Shown: piece by piece, positions 12,215 to 23,531 of the stretch
How positions within the stretch are numbered: the first letter of the stretch is position 1
Layout: each line of letters begins with the position of its first letter
NCBI GenBank assembly: GCA_025618425.1
Contig: CM046836.1
Span: 15,650,135-15,714,134, forward strand
Length of the DNA: 64,000 nucleotides
Source: Heliocidaris tuberculata
Lineage: Eukaryota > Echinodermata > Echinoidea > Camarodonta > Echinometridae
Direction of reading: 5' to 3'
Program-made: the position numbers and the translations under genes
Notes under the pieces: model-generated
What the model was told of the DNA's origin: nothing
Database searches by the model: none
Seen by the model: only the letters and a program-made list of their open reading frames with translations

Positions 12215-12303
<89 letters not shown>

Positions 12304-12316
12304 TAATAATAATAAT

Positions 12317-12398
<82 letters not shown>

Positions 12399-12400
12399 GG
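12213..12400. repeat. (AAT)n then (ATC)n microsatellite
   Basis: About 145 bases of nearly pure AAT triplets pass into about 40 bases of ATC triplets. Poly-Ile, poly-Asn or poly-Met frames here are artefacts. Confidence 0.95.
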
Positions 12401-12725
12401 CATCATCATTCTAGATCATTGTTGTTGTTTTAAATTGCAGGACTACCATCCGTACCATTTCGCTGTTGTTTAAGTATTGCAGTTAAAAAAATGAAAGTGG
12501 ACACAGTATAAAATCCCTTATTCCCATGCTATAGACCTGGGTAAAGCGTAAAGTTTTGTGATTTTTGTTTTGTGACGATACATCCATGGAAAAGGATCCT
12601 CGATCGAGCCTCCGAAAAATATGCAATGTCTCCCTCTCGTGATAGCTTGAGGACATGCATGTGGTTCAAAAGATGAGATCTACATGTAACTCCCACAGAA
12701 CTCCTAAAGACGGAGTTCTGTGGTA

Positions 12726-12765
12726 ACCATAGAGATACGTACTATATAGTATGTATCTCTATGGT
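12726..12765. repeat. 40-base near-perfect palindrome
   Basis: ACCATAGAGATACGTACTAT is followed at once by its reverse complement with one mismatch, so there is no loop. A second hairpin, CACAGAACTCC...GGAGTTCTGTG, lies just upstream at about 12695-12721. They are probably ends of small inverted-repeat elements. Confidence 0.6.
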
Positions 12766-12789
12766 GGTAACTCCCTGTGGGTCTGGCTA

Positions 12790-13670
12790 ACTCGGCCCTA
12801 GGGCGAATTCGGCATTGCGCGGTGATTATGTTTCAAGAGTTGAAGTCCCCGCTACGCACCGTAGCGATTTTAAGCCTTAAAGGAAACCAAAACCCAAGGA
12901 GAGAATCAATGTTATTGGAAAGTGAGAATTCAGAGAAGCACTTTACAAAAAGTTTCATTAAAATTGGTTAAAAAATGAGAGAGTTATGGAAGTTTGAAAA
13001 GTCTCGTTTTACTTTCTATGGGGATCCTCAAATTGGCAAAATTGCTTCAAAATGGTTGATTTTGTGAACAACTCTCCATTTGTTTTGTAAACAGATTTTC
13101 AGATTTCCCCCATTATCTTTCAAGGTGCAGTTAATCTCCTTCTGAGCTCAAAATATATAATGGGAAAATGTATTTTACACCACATATGTCGAGTTCAGGA
13201 GGAGACAAGGAGCACCCTGAGAGATAATGGGGAAAATCTGAAAATCTGTGTACAAAACAAAAGGAGAGTTGTTCACAAAATCAGCCATTTTTGAAGCAAT
13301 TTTGCCAATTTGAGGATCCCCATAGAAAGTAAAACGAGACTTTTCAAACTTCCATAACTCTCTCATTTTTTAACCAATTTTAATGAAACTTTTTGTAAAG
13401 TGCTTCTCTGAATTTTCACTTTCCAATAACATTGATTCTCTCCTTGAGTTTTGGTTTCCTTTAAATTTCATGTTATGTATAATTTTACTTCTTGAAATTT
13501 TCGAAATAACTTCCTTGCTAATCATTTTACACATTGATATGAAATAATTTTGAATTTAAGTGTTTTCAAATGTGTAATTAATTCAACACAAGTATTTGCG
13601 ATCAGTTCAACTCTCTGTGCTTACTCGGCCGCGATTTTCCGCCAAGGCCGAGTTCGCCCTAGTGCCGAGT
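12790..13670. mobile_element. Outer MITE (TA target) hosting a foldback element
   Basis: The left terminus ACTCGGCCCTAGGGCGAATT and the right terminus GTTCGCCCTAGTGCCGAGT are inverted with a few mismatches. TA stands outside both ends (12788-12789 and 13671-13672), as for Tc1/mariner-type elements. Without the 580-bp insert described next, the element would be about 300 bp. No transposase is present. Confidence 0.55.
12881..13460. mobile_element. 580-bp foldback element with TTAA target duplication
   Basis: The two halves are near-identical reverse complements: arms of about 260 bases starting AGGAAACCAAAACCCAAGGA, around a short spacer near 13150-13195. TTAA flanks both ends (12877-12880 and 13461-13464). 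The arms share words such as CTCAAATTGGCA, ACAACTCTCC and AGTTATGGA with the foldback element at 21773-22361. Short frames inside are not genes. Confidence 0.8.
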
Positions 13671-13672
13671 TA

Positions 13673-14804
13673 TCCCGGATCCCTCCGCTGAACGCCCGGT
13701 GCATGAAATCTGCTTTTTAAATAAACCAGGGAGATCTCTCTGAATAAACCATACAAACGCTATATCATCCTGGCTGTTAATTTAAATGTTTTGCATTGAT
13801 AAAGACTTATCTACAACCATCCACCTTTCTTTAGATTTCAAATTTAAAAAATAAATAAATAAAAGCTCAAACAAACAGTTCAAAGTTCAAACTTCAAAAC
13901 TGTCAGGTCTTTTGAAGATTTTTGCGCGGGAAATACGGGAATAGTATATACTAGTAGTGGTATTTTCCCCATCGTCCGATAAACTATTCTTACTGGTAGG
14001 ACTCAACATCAAATTTTAACAATCAACCCTACTTTACATTGCTTTTTGAATTATACTAGTGACACTGTGCAATATTATAATTGGTATATAAATTGTGTGA
14101 AACTGAAAGAAATGGACGGTATAGAAAATAAATTTTAATCTTAGGAGAATAAGTTGAATTTCGATCGGCAGAATGTGTCATGTGTCTTTTCTCGTATAAC
14201 TGACTATATTTCATAATTAAGATGATGATTATTATGCGACTCACAGTGATTTTATATAAGCGCACAATGAACAACGGTTTGATCCTATGGTATAGTTTTA
14301 AATATTGAATTGAACACTAAGCTTAATGCTTAGCATTGATGATAATATTAGAATTTTATCATCTGCTTGTAGTATACTCTCACATGCTGCAGTTATAGTC
14401 TTACATAGCTCGCGTATAATGCAATTTACCAGCCTCCTAGAGATGAAATAATTAGAACAAGTGTTTAGACAAAAAAAAAAAAAAAAGACAAGTACATGAC
14501 TGTATACTTCAAATATCAAAACATCTCGGCTTTTACGTATTCGAACAATCTTTTTTCATCAATTTTAAGCCTTATTATCAATATTATATACATACTTCTT
14601 GGATATGTTGTCATTATGCAGTGAGAGAAAATATGATTTCATTAAGGGGAGCTAACAACATATCCAACGTTGCCGGAGTTAACAGAATTCTGCTTTCTGG
14701 CAGAATTTTGACCGCTTTAGCATCTAGCATTTATATGCTTAGCCAAATTTGACAAAATTTAGCAGAATTTTAGCATAATTCTGGTGTTTTTGTTTTTTTG
14801 TTTT
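13673..14804. other. Intergenic, no gene seen
   Basis: Low-complexity AT-rich sequence with no convincing frame, RNA gene or terminal repeats. Near 14690-14790 the word AGAATTTTAGCA and variants recur several times. Confidence 0.5.
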
Positions 14805-15060
14805 TTGCTTGTCAGAGAATTTGTTCGTAAAAATAGATCCCCCAAATGCTGATAACCCTTTTTTTTTTTTTCTTCTTCTTCTTCTTTTGCTTGTCAGAGA
14901 ATTTTGGAGTAAAAATACACCCCCAAAATGCCTAAAAATCTTTTTTTGGCAGCTTTGCTTGTCAGAGAATTTTGGAGTAAAAATACACCCCAAAAATGCA
15001 AAGAAACCTTTTTTGGCAGCTTTTTTTTTATTTAGCAGAATTTTGCGCTGCTCCCTAGCA
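14805..15060. repeat. Degenerate tandem repeat with poly-T spacers, locus 1
   Basis: Three units each start with GCTTGTCAGAGAATTTTGGA (14807, 14889 and 14957), continue with AAAAATA-ACCCCC and AAATGC, and are separated by T or TTC runs. The same unit appears at 39050-39215, so this is a dispersed repeat family. Confidence 0.7.
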
Positions 15061-15217
15061 TGATTCCATTTGTAACGCTGGTCACTATACATAATTATCG
15101 TCGAGGCTTTTGAGTGGGTCGTGATCTTTCCTACTAGGTGTGGTATTTGCACTAAAATTAAAAAATAAAAATAATGACAAACATATTCAAGTAAACTTAA
15201 GAGCATAATCAAAATAT

Positions 15218-15252
15218 TCTTTCTTGAAGTTTTGGTGGCTCTGATAAGAGCC
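15218..15252 (-). terminator. H2B histone mRNA 3' end signal
   Basis: On the minus strand GGCTCTTATCAGAGCC (15237-15252) forms the 6-bp-stem, 4-base-loop hairpin bound by SLBP. CAAGAAAGA (15218-15226) matches the U7 snRNA target of sea urchin histone genes. Cleavage between the two gives a non-polyadenylated mRNA. Confidence 0.93.
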
Positions 15253-15280
15253 GTTTGTAGTAAATGTGGCGTGAACCAAT

Positions 15281-15652
15281 TTACTTGGAGGTGGTGTACT
15301 TTGTGACAGCCTTGGTGCCCTCAGAGACGGCGTGCTTAGCCAGTTCTCCGGGGAGGAGGAGACGGACAGCGGTCTGGACCTCACGGCTGGTGATGGTCGA
15401 TTTCTTGTTGTAGTGGGCAAGACGGGAAGCCTCGGCGGCGATGCGCTCGAAGACATCGTTGACGAAGCTGTTCATGATGGACATTGCACGGCTGGAGATA
15501 CCAGTGTCGGGGTGGACCTGCTTCAGAACCTTGTAGATGTAGATTCCGTAGCTCTCCTTTCGGCGCCTTCTCCTCTTCTTGTCACCGCTAGGCCTGGGGG
15601 CCTTAGCCTTCTTCGATCCCTTCTTTCCAGCGGTTTGAGCTTTGGCAGGCAT
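15281..15652 (-). CDS. H2B: Histone H2B (replication-dependent, late/somatic type)
   Basis: This is a core nucleosome subunit that pairs with H2A. The intronless frame gives 123 residues. A short basic tail ([20 protein letters not shown], then a run of Arg) precedes the near-invariant histone fold, from [21 protein letters not shown] through [18 protein letters not shown] to the C-terminal [17 protein letters not shown], which includes the Lys normally ubiquitinated. The tail lacks the SPKK repeats of sea urchin sperm H2B and has normal somatic length. A TATA box lies at 15702-15709, CCAAT at 15757 and 15777, an octamer at 15836-15843, and the stem-loop 30 bases past the stop. No H2A partner is found beside it, which is unusual because H2A and H2B are commonly paired. 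Confidence 0.96.
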   Translation of the reverse strand: MPAKAQTAGKKGSKKAKAPRPSGDKKRRRRRKESYGIYIYKVLKQVHPDTGISSRAMSIMNSFVNDVFERIAAEASRLAHYNKKSTITSREVQTAVRLLLPGELAKHAVSEGTKAVTKYTTSK

Positions 15653-15701
15653 GATGAGTTGTGATTCTGACGAATACTGCTGTGCAATCAGAAGCGTCCG
15701 A

Positions 15702-15843
15702 TATTTATATCAATCGCGGGGATCCAGATGCACTGCCAGCGTATGTAAATGAGGATCCAATGCGCCCTGCCGCTTGCCAATCAAAATTCGCCGTTTTCAT
15801 TAGCTGGGTAGTGCGCAAGTGTAGTTCAATCATGTATGCAAAT
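15702..15843 (-). promoter_or_regulatory. H2B promoter: TATA box, CCAAT boxes and octamer
   Basis: On the minus strand TATAAATA (15702-15709) lies about 50 bases before the ATG. Two CCAAT motifs in plus orientation sit at 15757-15761 and 15777-15781. ATTTGCAT, the Oct-factor octamer of H2B promoters, is at 15836-15843, with a degenerate copy at 15743-15750. Confidence 0.8.
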
Positions 15844-15949
15844 ATCATGGGCGCCGAAACCCAACGGTTTCGCCCTTTGTTCACATGTCTTGACCTGCGC
15901 TTCCCCTCACTGCGTCTTGTTTATACGCATACGTGAAGTAGATATGTAA

Positions 15950-17753
15950 AACCTAACTATAAACAACTATGAACATTATGAAATATATTATGATGTCATG
16001 GTAGTATGATGAAAAATATTCTGCCATATAGAGCACCACGAAATACGAATTATTAGGATAGAATTACTATTATAGAGTCATTTTATAGAACAGTGTACCT
16101 TCTAGCTTCTACACATACGAATAACATATAGCACGTGGCAGAAAGATGGCTCTTGTTGAAGGGAACAATATACATGCATATTTAACATTTTCTGGGGGGA
16201 GAATGGAACACTTAATATAAAATATTTGATAATTTTATTTTTTATTTTTTGAAAAAACAACGTTTGGTAGTAAAAAAAGAAAAGAAAGAAAACATTACTT
16301 CATTGGATTGTAATAAAGGGCAAATGGTGTCGATATAAACTTCAAAGTTCAAGTAATGCTTTTTATATTTCTTGGATAATACACTCTAAAAATCAAATGT
16401 TAAATCAACATTCAGAAAGTTGGAGGAGTGACAACATTTTCAAAATGGTAGAATTGCTTTTTTAGCATGCTGGACCAAACAGTATGAAGGTTGGATCCAG
16501 CATTTCAAAAGTGTTAATTTATGTTATACACTTTTATCAGTGTACTATGTATGCAGGACTCGTGCAGAATGACGGTTTGGGTTATCAACACATTTCCCTT
16601 CATTTCAGTAATCATTATACTCTTGTTTATTCAGATATACAATGTATTTTTTCTTAATTTATTGTATCTTAATTTTTGATTAAATTTGTATCTGCCTATA
16701 GCATAACCGGCTTCAAATATCCCATGAGAAGCATCTATATACATGCCAGTATATTTAGGGTCCACGGTTCTTTGGAATATATAGAAATGTTCATAGCTGA
16801 GTTGAACATATACTACTAGTATGTACGCGGTAGCTATTTTCTCATACATGTATTTTTAAATGTATATTGTATTTTATGTGTTCTGAAGAAAGATAAATCA
16901 TCATCATCATCATCATCATCTGATACGGGATGAAGGAGTTAATGTAATTCCCGGTCTCTTCGTCTGAGAATCTTCACTTGAGTTATTACTTTGTGCGCTT
17001 GCGGGAGGAGTCATGGAAGCTCAAAGTGCTTATTCCACGAATATTTATCTATACATCTTTTGAATTTATATGGTAATTTATATTCTAAAGTGGAAATAAA
17101 TTTGAATGTTGTGGTTATTTGTACTATGTCTTCAGCCTTTCAGGTAAGCTGCTCCAGTCGTCGATGATTCTTAGTAAATAAACTTGAACTTGAAACTGTT
17201 GAAACTTGAAAATGTGTATGACTTTTTAAAAATCATAAATAGGCCCTTGAGAGTCTTCTCTTACTCTTAGGAACAATTTGACTGACTACTGAAACTGAAT
17301 AAACTCGAAATAATTTTGTATATGTTGTTTTTTCATGAATAATTTTATTCCGTTTTCAATGAAATTAAGCATTGACGGAAATATGCGGGAAATTATTTTC
17401 ATTATTGGGGATATATTATAGGTCTTAGATTAGACAACAGGCCTAGATTTTGTTTTTATTGAAATCAAATAAAAATAGTTTTCAATGTTATGCAACCCGG
17501 GGTATATTAAAATTCAATATATATTATTTTTATAACAGGTTCAAAATCATTTTCTGCTTCCCAGTTTTGATAGCCAAATGTAGTAAGAGCTATTCGGTTT
17601 CCAGAGACCGTCTATCAGTTTTATATGCCTATAAGCAGAAGCGGTTATGTGCCCAGTCCATGTATTCAAGGAGGAAGCTTTAAAATTCCTTGGTAAATGG
17701 ATCTATGTGACATTTTCCTTCAATCCAGTTCCATTTATATTTGTCTCAACCTA
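15950..17753. other. Intergenic between H2B and H4, no gene seen
   Basis: An H2A or H1 gene might be expected here, but none of the six frames shows one. A small (ATC)n run lies at 16899-16920. The remainder is AT-rich unique-looking sequence. Confidence 0.6.
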
Positions 17754-17961
17754 CCAAGGAGTTATCACATAATTGACCCTAATATTGTTATCTAGTGGTG
17801 TCTTATTACCAAAGATTTGATATTCAAATGCATACATTAGTGATAAATTCTTGGCGCCAAATTATTTAATTCATTTTTCTAATCTAAAAACGTAAAAGTT
17901 TCCTGGAATGGACTTGCTAGTTTGAGCAAGGAGTTATCACAGAACTGTGATAACTCCTTGG
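17754..17961. mobile_element. Small inverted-repeat element with CCAAGGAGTTATCACA ends
   Basis: CCAAGGAGTTATCACA at the left end is matched by TGTGATAACTCCTTGG at the right end. The right end itself also folds as a hairpin, because CAAGGAGTTATCACAG precedes it by three bases. Related palindromic words occur near 6104 and 25138. Non-coding. Confidence 0.55.
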
Positions 17962-18093
17962 TTTGAGAGACCCTGTCTGTGTTTAACATATTGCGTCATG
18001 CTGTAGTGTAAGCTGCTTTGTCAAACCTACCCATGTGTAATACTTTTTTCCATTAAAATTAAAATTTATCTACAGTAGAGTTATCTAGTTATT

Positions 18094-18128
18094 TCTTTCT
18101 TGAAGTTTTGGTGGCTCTAAAAAGAGCC
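18094..18128 (-). terminator. H4 histone mRNA 3' end signal
   Basis: On the minus strand the stem-loop GGCTCTTTTTAGAGCC occupies 18113-18128, with CAAGAAAGA at 18094-18102. The spacing is the same as at the H2B gene. Confidence 0.93.
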
Positions 18129-18161
18129 GTTTGAAGTTGCTGGTTAGAAGAATATAACTTC

Positions 18162-18479
<318 letters not shown>

Positions 18480-18528
18480 TTAATGTGTATCGACAAGTCG
18501 AATATGATTTTTCTCGGTTTGCGAGGGG

Positions 18529-18640
18529 TATATATACGCTGATTCCGTACCTGGAGGGAATCAATAAGAAGGGCTTCTGTCCTTTCCTTTGACGGGCAAA
18601 GAGGGCAGTACTTAATGATTTACTTGGATCTAATTTGCAT
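18529..18640 (-). promoter_or_regulatory. H4 promoter: TATA box and octamer
   Basis: TATATATA (18529-18536) lies 56 bases before the ATG. The octamer-like ATTTGCAT at 18633-18640 is followed by ACGTA and occurs again in the same context near H3 (19149-19156). Confidence 0.7.
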
Positions 18641-18870
18641 ACGTATGTATATGCCAACGACCTTCCCAAGCATAATATTCGGGTAGTAAAATGTACAATT
18701 TCAACCTATTCACTGAAAATATCGCAAATAATAATGATAACATGCGATTGAAATTAAAATTAGGTACTGTTTCGTTGAAAGTATCTTGATGAATTTACCT
18801 CTGAATCGTTTTCTTTTTGCAATATAGTTCAAGAATTACGCAAAACTAAGATCAGAATGCGCCCGTGACT

Positions 18871-19156
18871 ATTTGCATATGGTTATAACCCATGTTGTAC
18901 AGTGTATATTTATGCATCTAGTTTCTGCACTATTTCCTCCTTTATTTTTCATTAAAATGATATCATACTCATACTTTGGTATTAATATTTTGATGGTATG
19001 ATATTTTAACATATATCCTGGTATAATTGCAAATAAACGGTAAATTTGCTTCGGCTCTGAATATATTCCACGGTATTCATGGATCCGCTCGTTCGACGCT
19101 ATTTGCTCTGCGATTGGTCGCCAGCCTTTCAAAGGCGGGGCTTAATAAATTTGCAT
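18871..19156. promoter_or_regulatory. Shared H4-H3 intergenic control region
   Basis: Two more ATTTGCAT octamers (18871-18878 and 19149-19156) and an ATTGG (inverted CCAAT) near 19114 lie between the divergent H4 and H3 genes. With the proximal motifs they suggest a bidirectional, S-phase type control region. This is inference from motifs. Confidence 0.45.
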
Positions 19157-19416
19157 ACGTAATTGGTTCGTGCGGCAAGTGAATAGTGACGAAGGTCCTG
19201 CTTATGTGGGCTTATGTGAAGCGAAATGCAACAGAAATCGTGGCTAAAACTTTTTTTAATTGTACCCTTGCTAAATTCGGTATGATTTCACATTGCAATT
19301 ACGTAGCAAAATAGTGAAATGGCTTATCATTTCTGAAAATACACTAATATAAATCGTTATACCAGAGCAGGCGATAAGGTGATTACGGTTAGTCACGCCG
19401 TAAGGGAAGGCTGCTG

Positions 19417-19493
19417 ATTGGTCAACATGAGTACACCAATAGCAAAGCAGAGATGTACTGTCCAATCAACGCCCTCGATTTTCCCCATATATA
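19417..19493 (+). promoter_or_regulatory. H3 promoter: three CCAAT boxes and TATA box
   Basis: CCAAT motifs occur at 19417-19421 (inverted), 19436-19440 and 19462-19466. ATATATA at 19487-19493 lies about 56 bases before the ATG, a standard histone promoter spacing. Confidence 0.8.
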
Positions 19494-19518
19494 GGTGAGC
19501 CGGGATTTTCGAAATTAG

Positions 19519-19959
<441 letters not shown>

Positions 19960-19991
19960 GTTGCTTTAATCTTCTGATTAAACACAAAACC

Positions 19992-20026
19992 GGCTCTTTT
20001 CAGAGCCACTACATATTCAAGAAAGA
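19992..20026 (+). terminator. H3 histone mRNA 3' end signal
   Basis: GGCTCTTTTCAGAGCC at 19992-20007 is the canonical histone stem-loop. CAAGAAAGA at 20018-20026 is the purine-rich U7-binding element. Confidence 0.95.
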
Positions 20027-20415
20027 CCTATATGATTTACTCCTTGAAGAATTAAAAAAACTTTCTTTTCACTCATGTAATTCAAGCGCTCCTACTTTTC
20101 CTACTTTTTTGACCATCCTCCTGGTCCTGCTTCTACCTCCCCCCCCCCAGTTCTAATTTACATTCTTTCAATTTATCCTACTTTTTTCCAAATGTATTTG
20201 AAATATTCATGCAAGGCTATCACGCACGAGAATCGCATTGCATGCATGTAGCTCAGTTATTACAGGTCCTAACAAGCAGTGTGCCATGTAAGTGATGTGA
20301 ATAGTACCAATAAGACCCCTGCTATGCTGACAAAATGAGTCGCCCCATAAGATGTTAACTGGCATTCTGAACTGATCTGAGACCCCTCCCCTCCCCAAAA
20401 CCAACTGCCAACTGC

Positions 20416-20525
20416 GTGCAGACTCCTTTATGTATTTCTATGTTTTTACCCTTCTCAACTTCTCTTATTATCCTTTTTTTTGTTGTTTTTTTTTGTTTCT
20501 ATCTGCTTCTTTTCCCCTATTTCAT

Positions 20526-20563
<38 letters not shown>

Positions 20564-22935
20564 ATTTCTCTTTCCTTATCTATTCGTCAGTTTTCACTTG
20601 TCTTGTTTTCTATCTTTTCTTATGTATTTTCTGTTTTTCCTTCTTTCTTTTTCTATCTTACCCTATGTATTTCTTTGCTTTTCCTGTCCTCTATCTTCCA
20701 TTTCTGTTGAATACATAAGGAGGAATTTCCTCTTTATGTATTTTTGTTTTTCTGTTCATGTTATCTTCTCATTCTATATTCCTTATGCATTACTTGTTTT
20801 TTTCTATCTTAAATTTTTTTTGGTTGTCTTTCTGCATTTCTTTGTTTTTCCTGTCCTCTATCTTCCATTTCTATTGAATACATAAGGAGCAATTTCCTCC
20901 TTATGTATTTTTGTTTTCCTATTTATGTTATCTTCTAATTCCATATGCATTATACTGTATTTTGTTTTTTCTATCTTTAATTTTGTATTCTTTTTAAAAA
21001 ATCTATCTGTATTTATTTGTTTTTCCTCTCTTGTTTTCTACTGTTGCTGGTGCATTACTTTGTTCCCATGTTCTTTAATCTAATTCTTAATGCCCTTTCT
21101 AATCCTATCATACCTATGCATTTTTTCCCTGCTTTTCTATCATCTTCTCTTTTATTTTCCTTTCGTAGTTACTGTTTTTATCCTTCCACCTCTCTTTCAA
21201 TATTCCCCATATGAATTTCTTCTTATTTTTCTTTATTTTTTTTCTAAAATTTCTATATCTGTATGTGTATTTCTTCTATATTCTCTTTCTATTTTTTCTT
21301 CTGTATTTCTTTGTTTTGTCTTCTTTCATCTTTTATCTCTATCTTTGCCTATGTTTTGCTTTAATTCAATTCTCTTTCCATCTACGCTTATGTAGCTTTA
21401 TGTTTTTCACTTTCCAGTTTTCTATCTTTCCTCATATATTCTTCCCCCCCCCCTCTTGTTTTCTATATTTCCTTATGCATTTCTTCCCTCGTTTTCTATC
21501 TTCCTTTCTTTAGTTCTTTATTTCCCCCTCATTTAATGTTTTCATTTTATTCATCCTGATGTATTTTTCTCTTTTTGTTTTCATGTCTTCTCTTTCTTTT
21601 AATATTTATTTGCTTGTTTCCTCTCGCTTTCTGTCTTGTATATTTCTGTTCTTATTTACTATCTTTATCTATTTGTATGTTTCCTTATTTTTTGTATTGG
21701 TTTTTTTTTTCTCCTTTCTCTTGTTTTCTATTTTTTCTTTTGAAGTTCATTGTGTTTTCTCCACGTCTTTAAAGGGCAATCCAACCTTGATAATAAGATG
21801 ATTTGTGTGAAAGCAGAAAAATAAGAAAAACAGGATGGCGAAAGTTTGAAAGAAATCGGACAAGGACTAAGAAAGTTATGGATGTTTGAAAAATGAGATG
21901 ACTACATCTATGGGAATCTCAAATTGGCAATTTGGTGAGTCAATTGTGACATCATTGTGGACAACTCTCCCATTTGTCGTACACAAAAATATCACTAATT
22001 TGCGGTTTTCTTCGAGGCGCTTTTACCCTCGGGGCAGTACTCAAAATATATTGGAGATAGCATATTGTCATAGGTCCTCATGAACGAAAAGATCCTACTG
22101 AGTAATGCATTTACAAAAAAAGTGACATTTTAGTCATTTTGTGTGTTGGAGCAAATGGGGGAGTTGTCCACAGCTAGTATACATCACAGTGACATTACCT
22201 ATTCGGCCAATTTGAAATTCCCATATGCATAGTGATTACAACTTTCAAAAATTCATAACTTTCTTATTGCTTGTCCGATTTCGTTCAAACTTTCACCAAT
22301 CTGCTTCTCTGATTTTTCCTCTTTCTTTCAAAGCAACTTGCTATAAAGGTTGGATTTCCCTTTAACCTTTTCTTACTATTCTTTGTTGTATTTTATTTTC
22401 ATTTTTCTATTGTCTTCTGGCTATAAATCCTTATCTATTTCTTTGTATTTATTTCTATCTTTCATTTTGTAGTTATTTCTTCTCCTTCTTTAATAATCAT
22501 TTTCTTTTCTTCCTTCTGTATTTCACTGTCTTTTATATATCTACATTTCTCTTTCTATATTCATCCTTATGTATTTTCATTTTTTCTTTGTATTTTATTT
22601 TCATTTTTCAAATTTTCTTCAGACTATAATTCGTTACCTATTTGGTTTTCATTTCTATCTTTCATTATGTAGTTCTTTTTTTCCTTATGTATTTCTCCTT
22701 CTACTCATCCATATGTATTTTCTGTGTATTTCTTGTATATTCTATTTCATTTTTCTATTTTTTCCGACTGTAATTCCTTATTTATTTGTTTCTATTGCAA
22801 TCTTTCATTTTTTGTAGTTCTTTTTGACTCTTCATTTTCTATTCTTTCTTCTGTATCTCAAGTTTTTAATTTTTTTTCTATTTTTCATTGTGTATTTTTT
22901 GTTTTTCCTTCTCTCATTTTCTATCTTTCCTTTCC
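20416..22935. repeat. 2.5-kb pyrimidine-rich degenerate minisatellite
   Basis: The plus strand is almost entirely T and C, built from drifting copies of words such as CTTATGTATTTCTTTGTTTT and CCTGTTTTCTATCTTTC, with unit lengths of roughly 40-45 bases. It includes an (AT)n run at 20528-20560 and is interrupted by the foldback element at 21773-22361. Long frames rich in Phe, Ser, Leu and Tyr are by-products of the composition. Confidence 0.8.
21773..22361. mobile_element. 589-bp foldback element with TTAA target duplication
   Basis: AGGGCAATCCAACCTT at the left end is matched by AAGGTTGGATTTCCCT at the right end. TTAA flanks both ends (21769-21772 and 22362-22365). Diverged inverted arms extend over about 200 bases each and share CTCAAATTGGCA, AACTCTCCC and AGTTATGGA words with the element at 12881-13460. 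It inserted into the pyrimidine repeat. Confidence 0.75.
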
Positions 22936-23145
22936 TACATGTATGTAAGCTAACTCCTGAATGGTGTCAGGGGCCACCATTTCATACTAACGTGTAAGGG
23001 GGGGGGGCAAAATTAAGAGCCTGCTTTTGTCCAGTTTACGACCCCGCCCCAAAAGGGTCTTTTATCCCTCTCCCCCTTTTTGGACCCTTGGTATGGAGAG
23101 GAGACGGGGGGGGGGGGGGGCTGCTCAGTCGTTTGGTCCCCCTCC

Positions 23146-23390
23146 TTTTTAGGTACCTTATTTAATTTTCGGAATTAGTATGAACCCTATTTCATTTTCG
23201 GAATTACGAACGCTATTTCATTTTCGGAATTAGAACCCTATTTCATTTCTGAATTATGAACCCTATCTCATTTTCGAAATTATGAACCCTTTTTCATTTT
23301 CGGAAATATGAACCTTCGGAATTATAAACCCAAATTTATTTTCGGAATTATGAACCTTCGGAAATACGAACCTTCGGAAAACATCGAGTG
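23146..23390. repeat. Minisatellite, unit about 26 bases
   Basis: About nine drifting copies of TTTCATTTTCGGAATTA followed by GAACCCTA. Spacing shortens toward the right end, where the units collapse to GAACCTTCGGAAATAC. G- and C-homopolymers lie just upstream (22999-23120). Confidence 0.8.
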
Positions 23391-23419
23391 CCTGTATTTC
23401 ATACGGTATTAGGCCTACA

Positions 23420-23531
23420 GGGCCCTCTTGCATAAAAAGTTGCGATTAAACGCAACTCAAAAAAATAAACGCAAGTCCAAAATACGCGATCCTGATTGGC
23501 TGAAAATCAAGTTGCGTTAATTTTTTTTTTT
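23420..23531. repeat. Palindromic MITE, copy 2 (truncated)
   Basis: It matches 5281-5426 closely through AAAAAGTTGCGATTAAACGC and CGCGATCCTGATTGGCTGAA, but breaks off in a T run after CAAGTTGCGTTAATT, so the right arm is missing. Confidence 0.7.

Noticed and set aside
12188..12473. Poly-Ile and poly-Met frames on both strands
   Set aside because: These come from the (AAT)n(ATC)n microsatellite.
15332..15664. 110-residue plus-strand frame opposite H2B
   Set aside because: Shadow of the biased H2B codons.
20416..21801. Several frames of 65-151 residues rich in Phe, Leu, Ser, Tyr that resemble membrane proteins
   Set aside because: All three plus frames stay open because the strand is almost pure pyrimidine; they repeat with the DNA unit.
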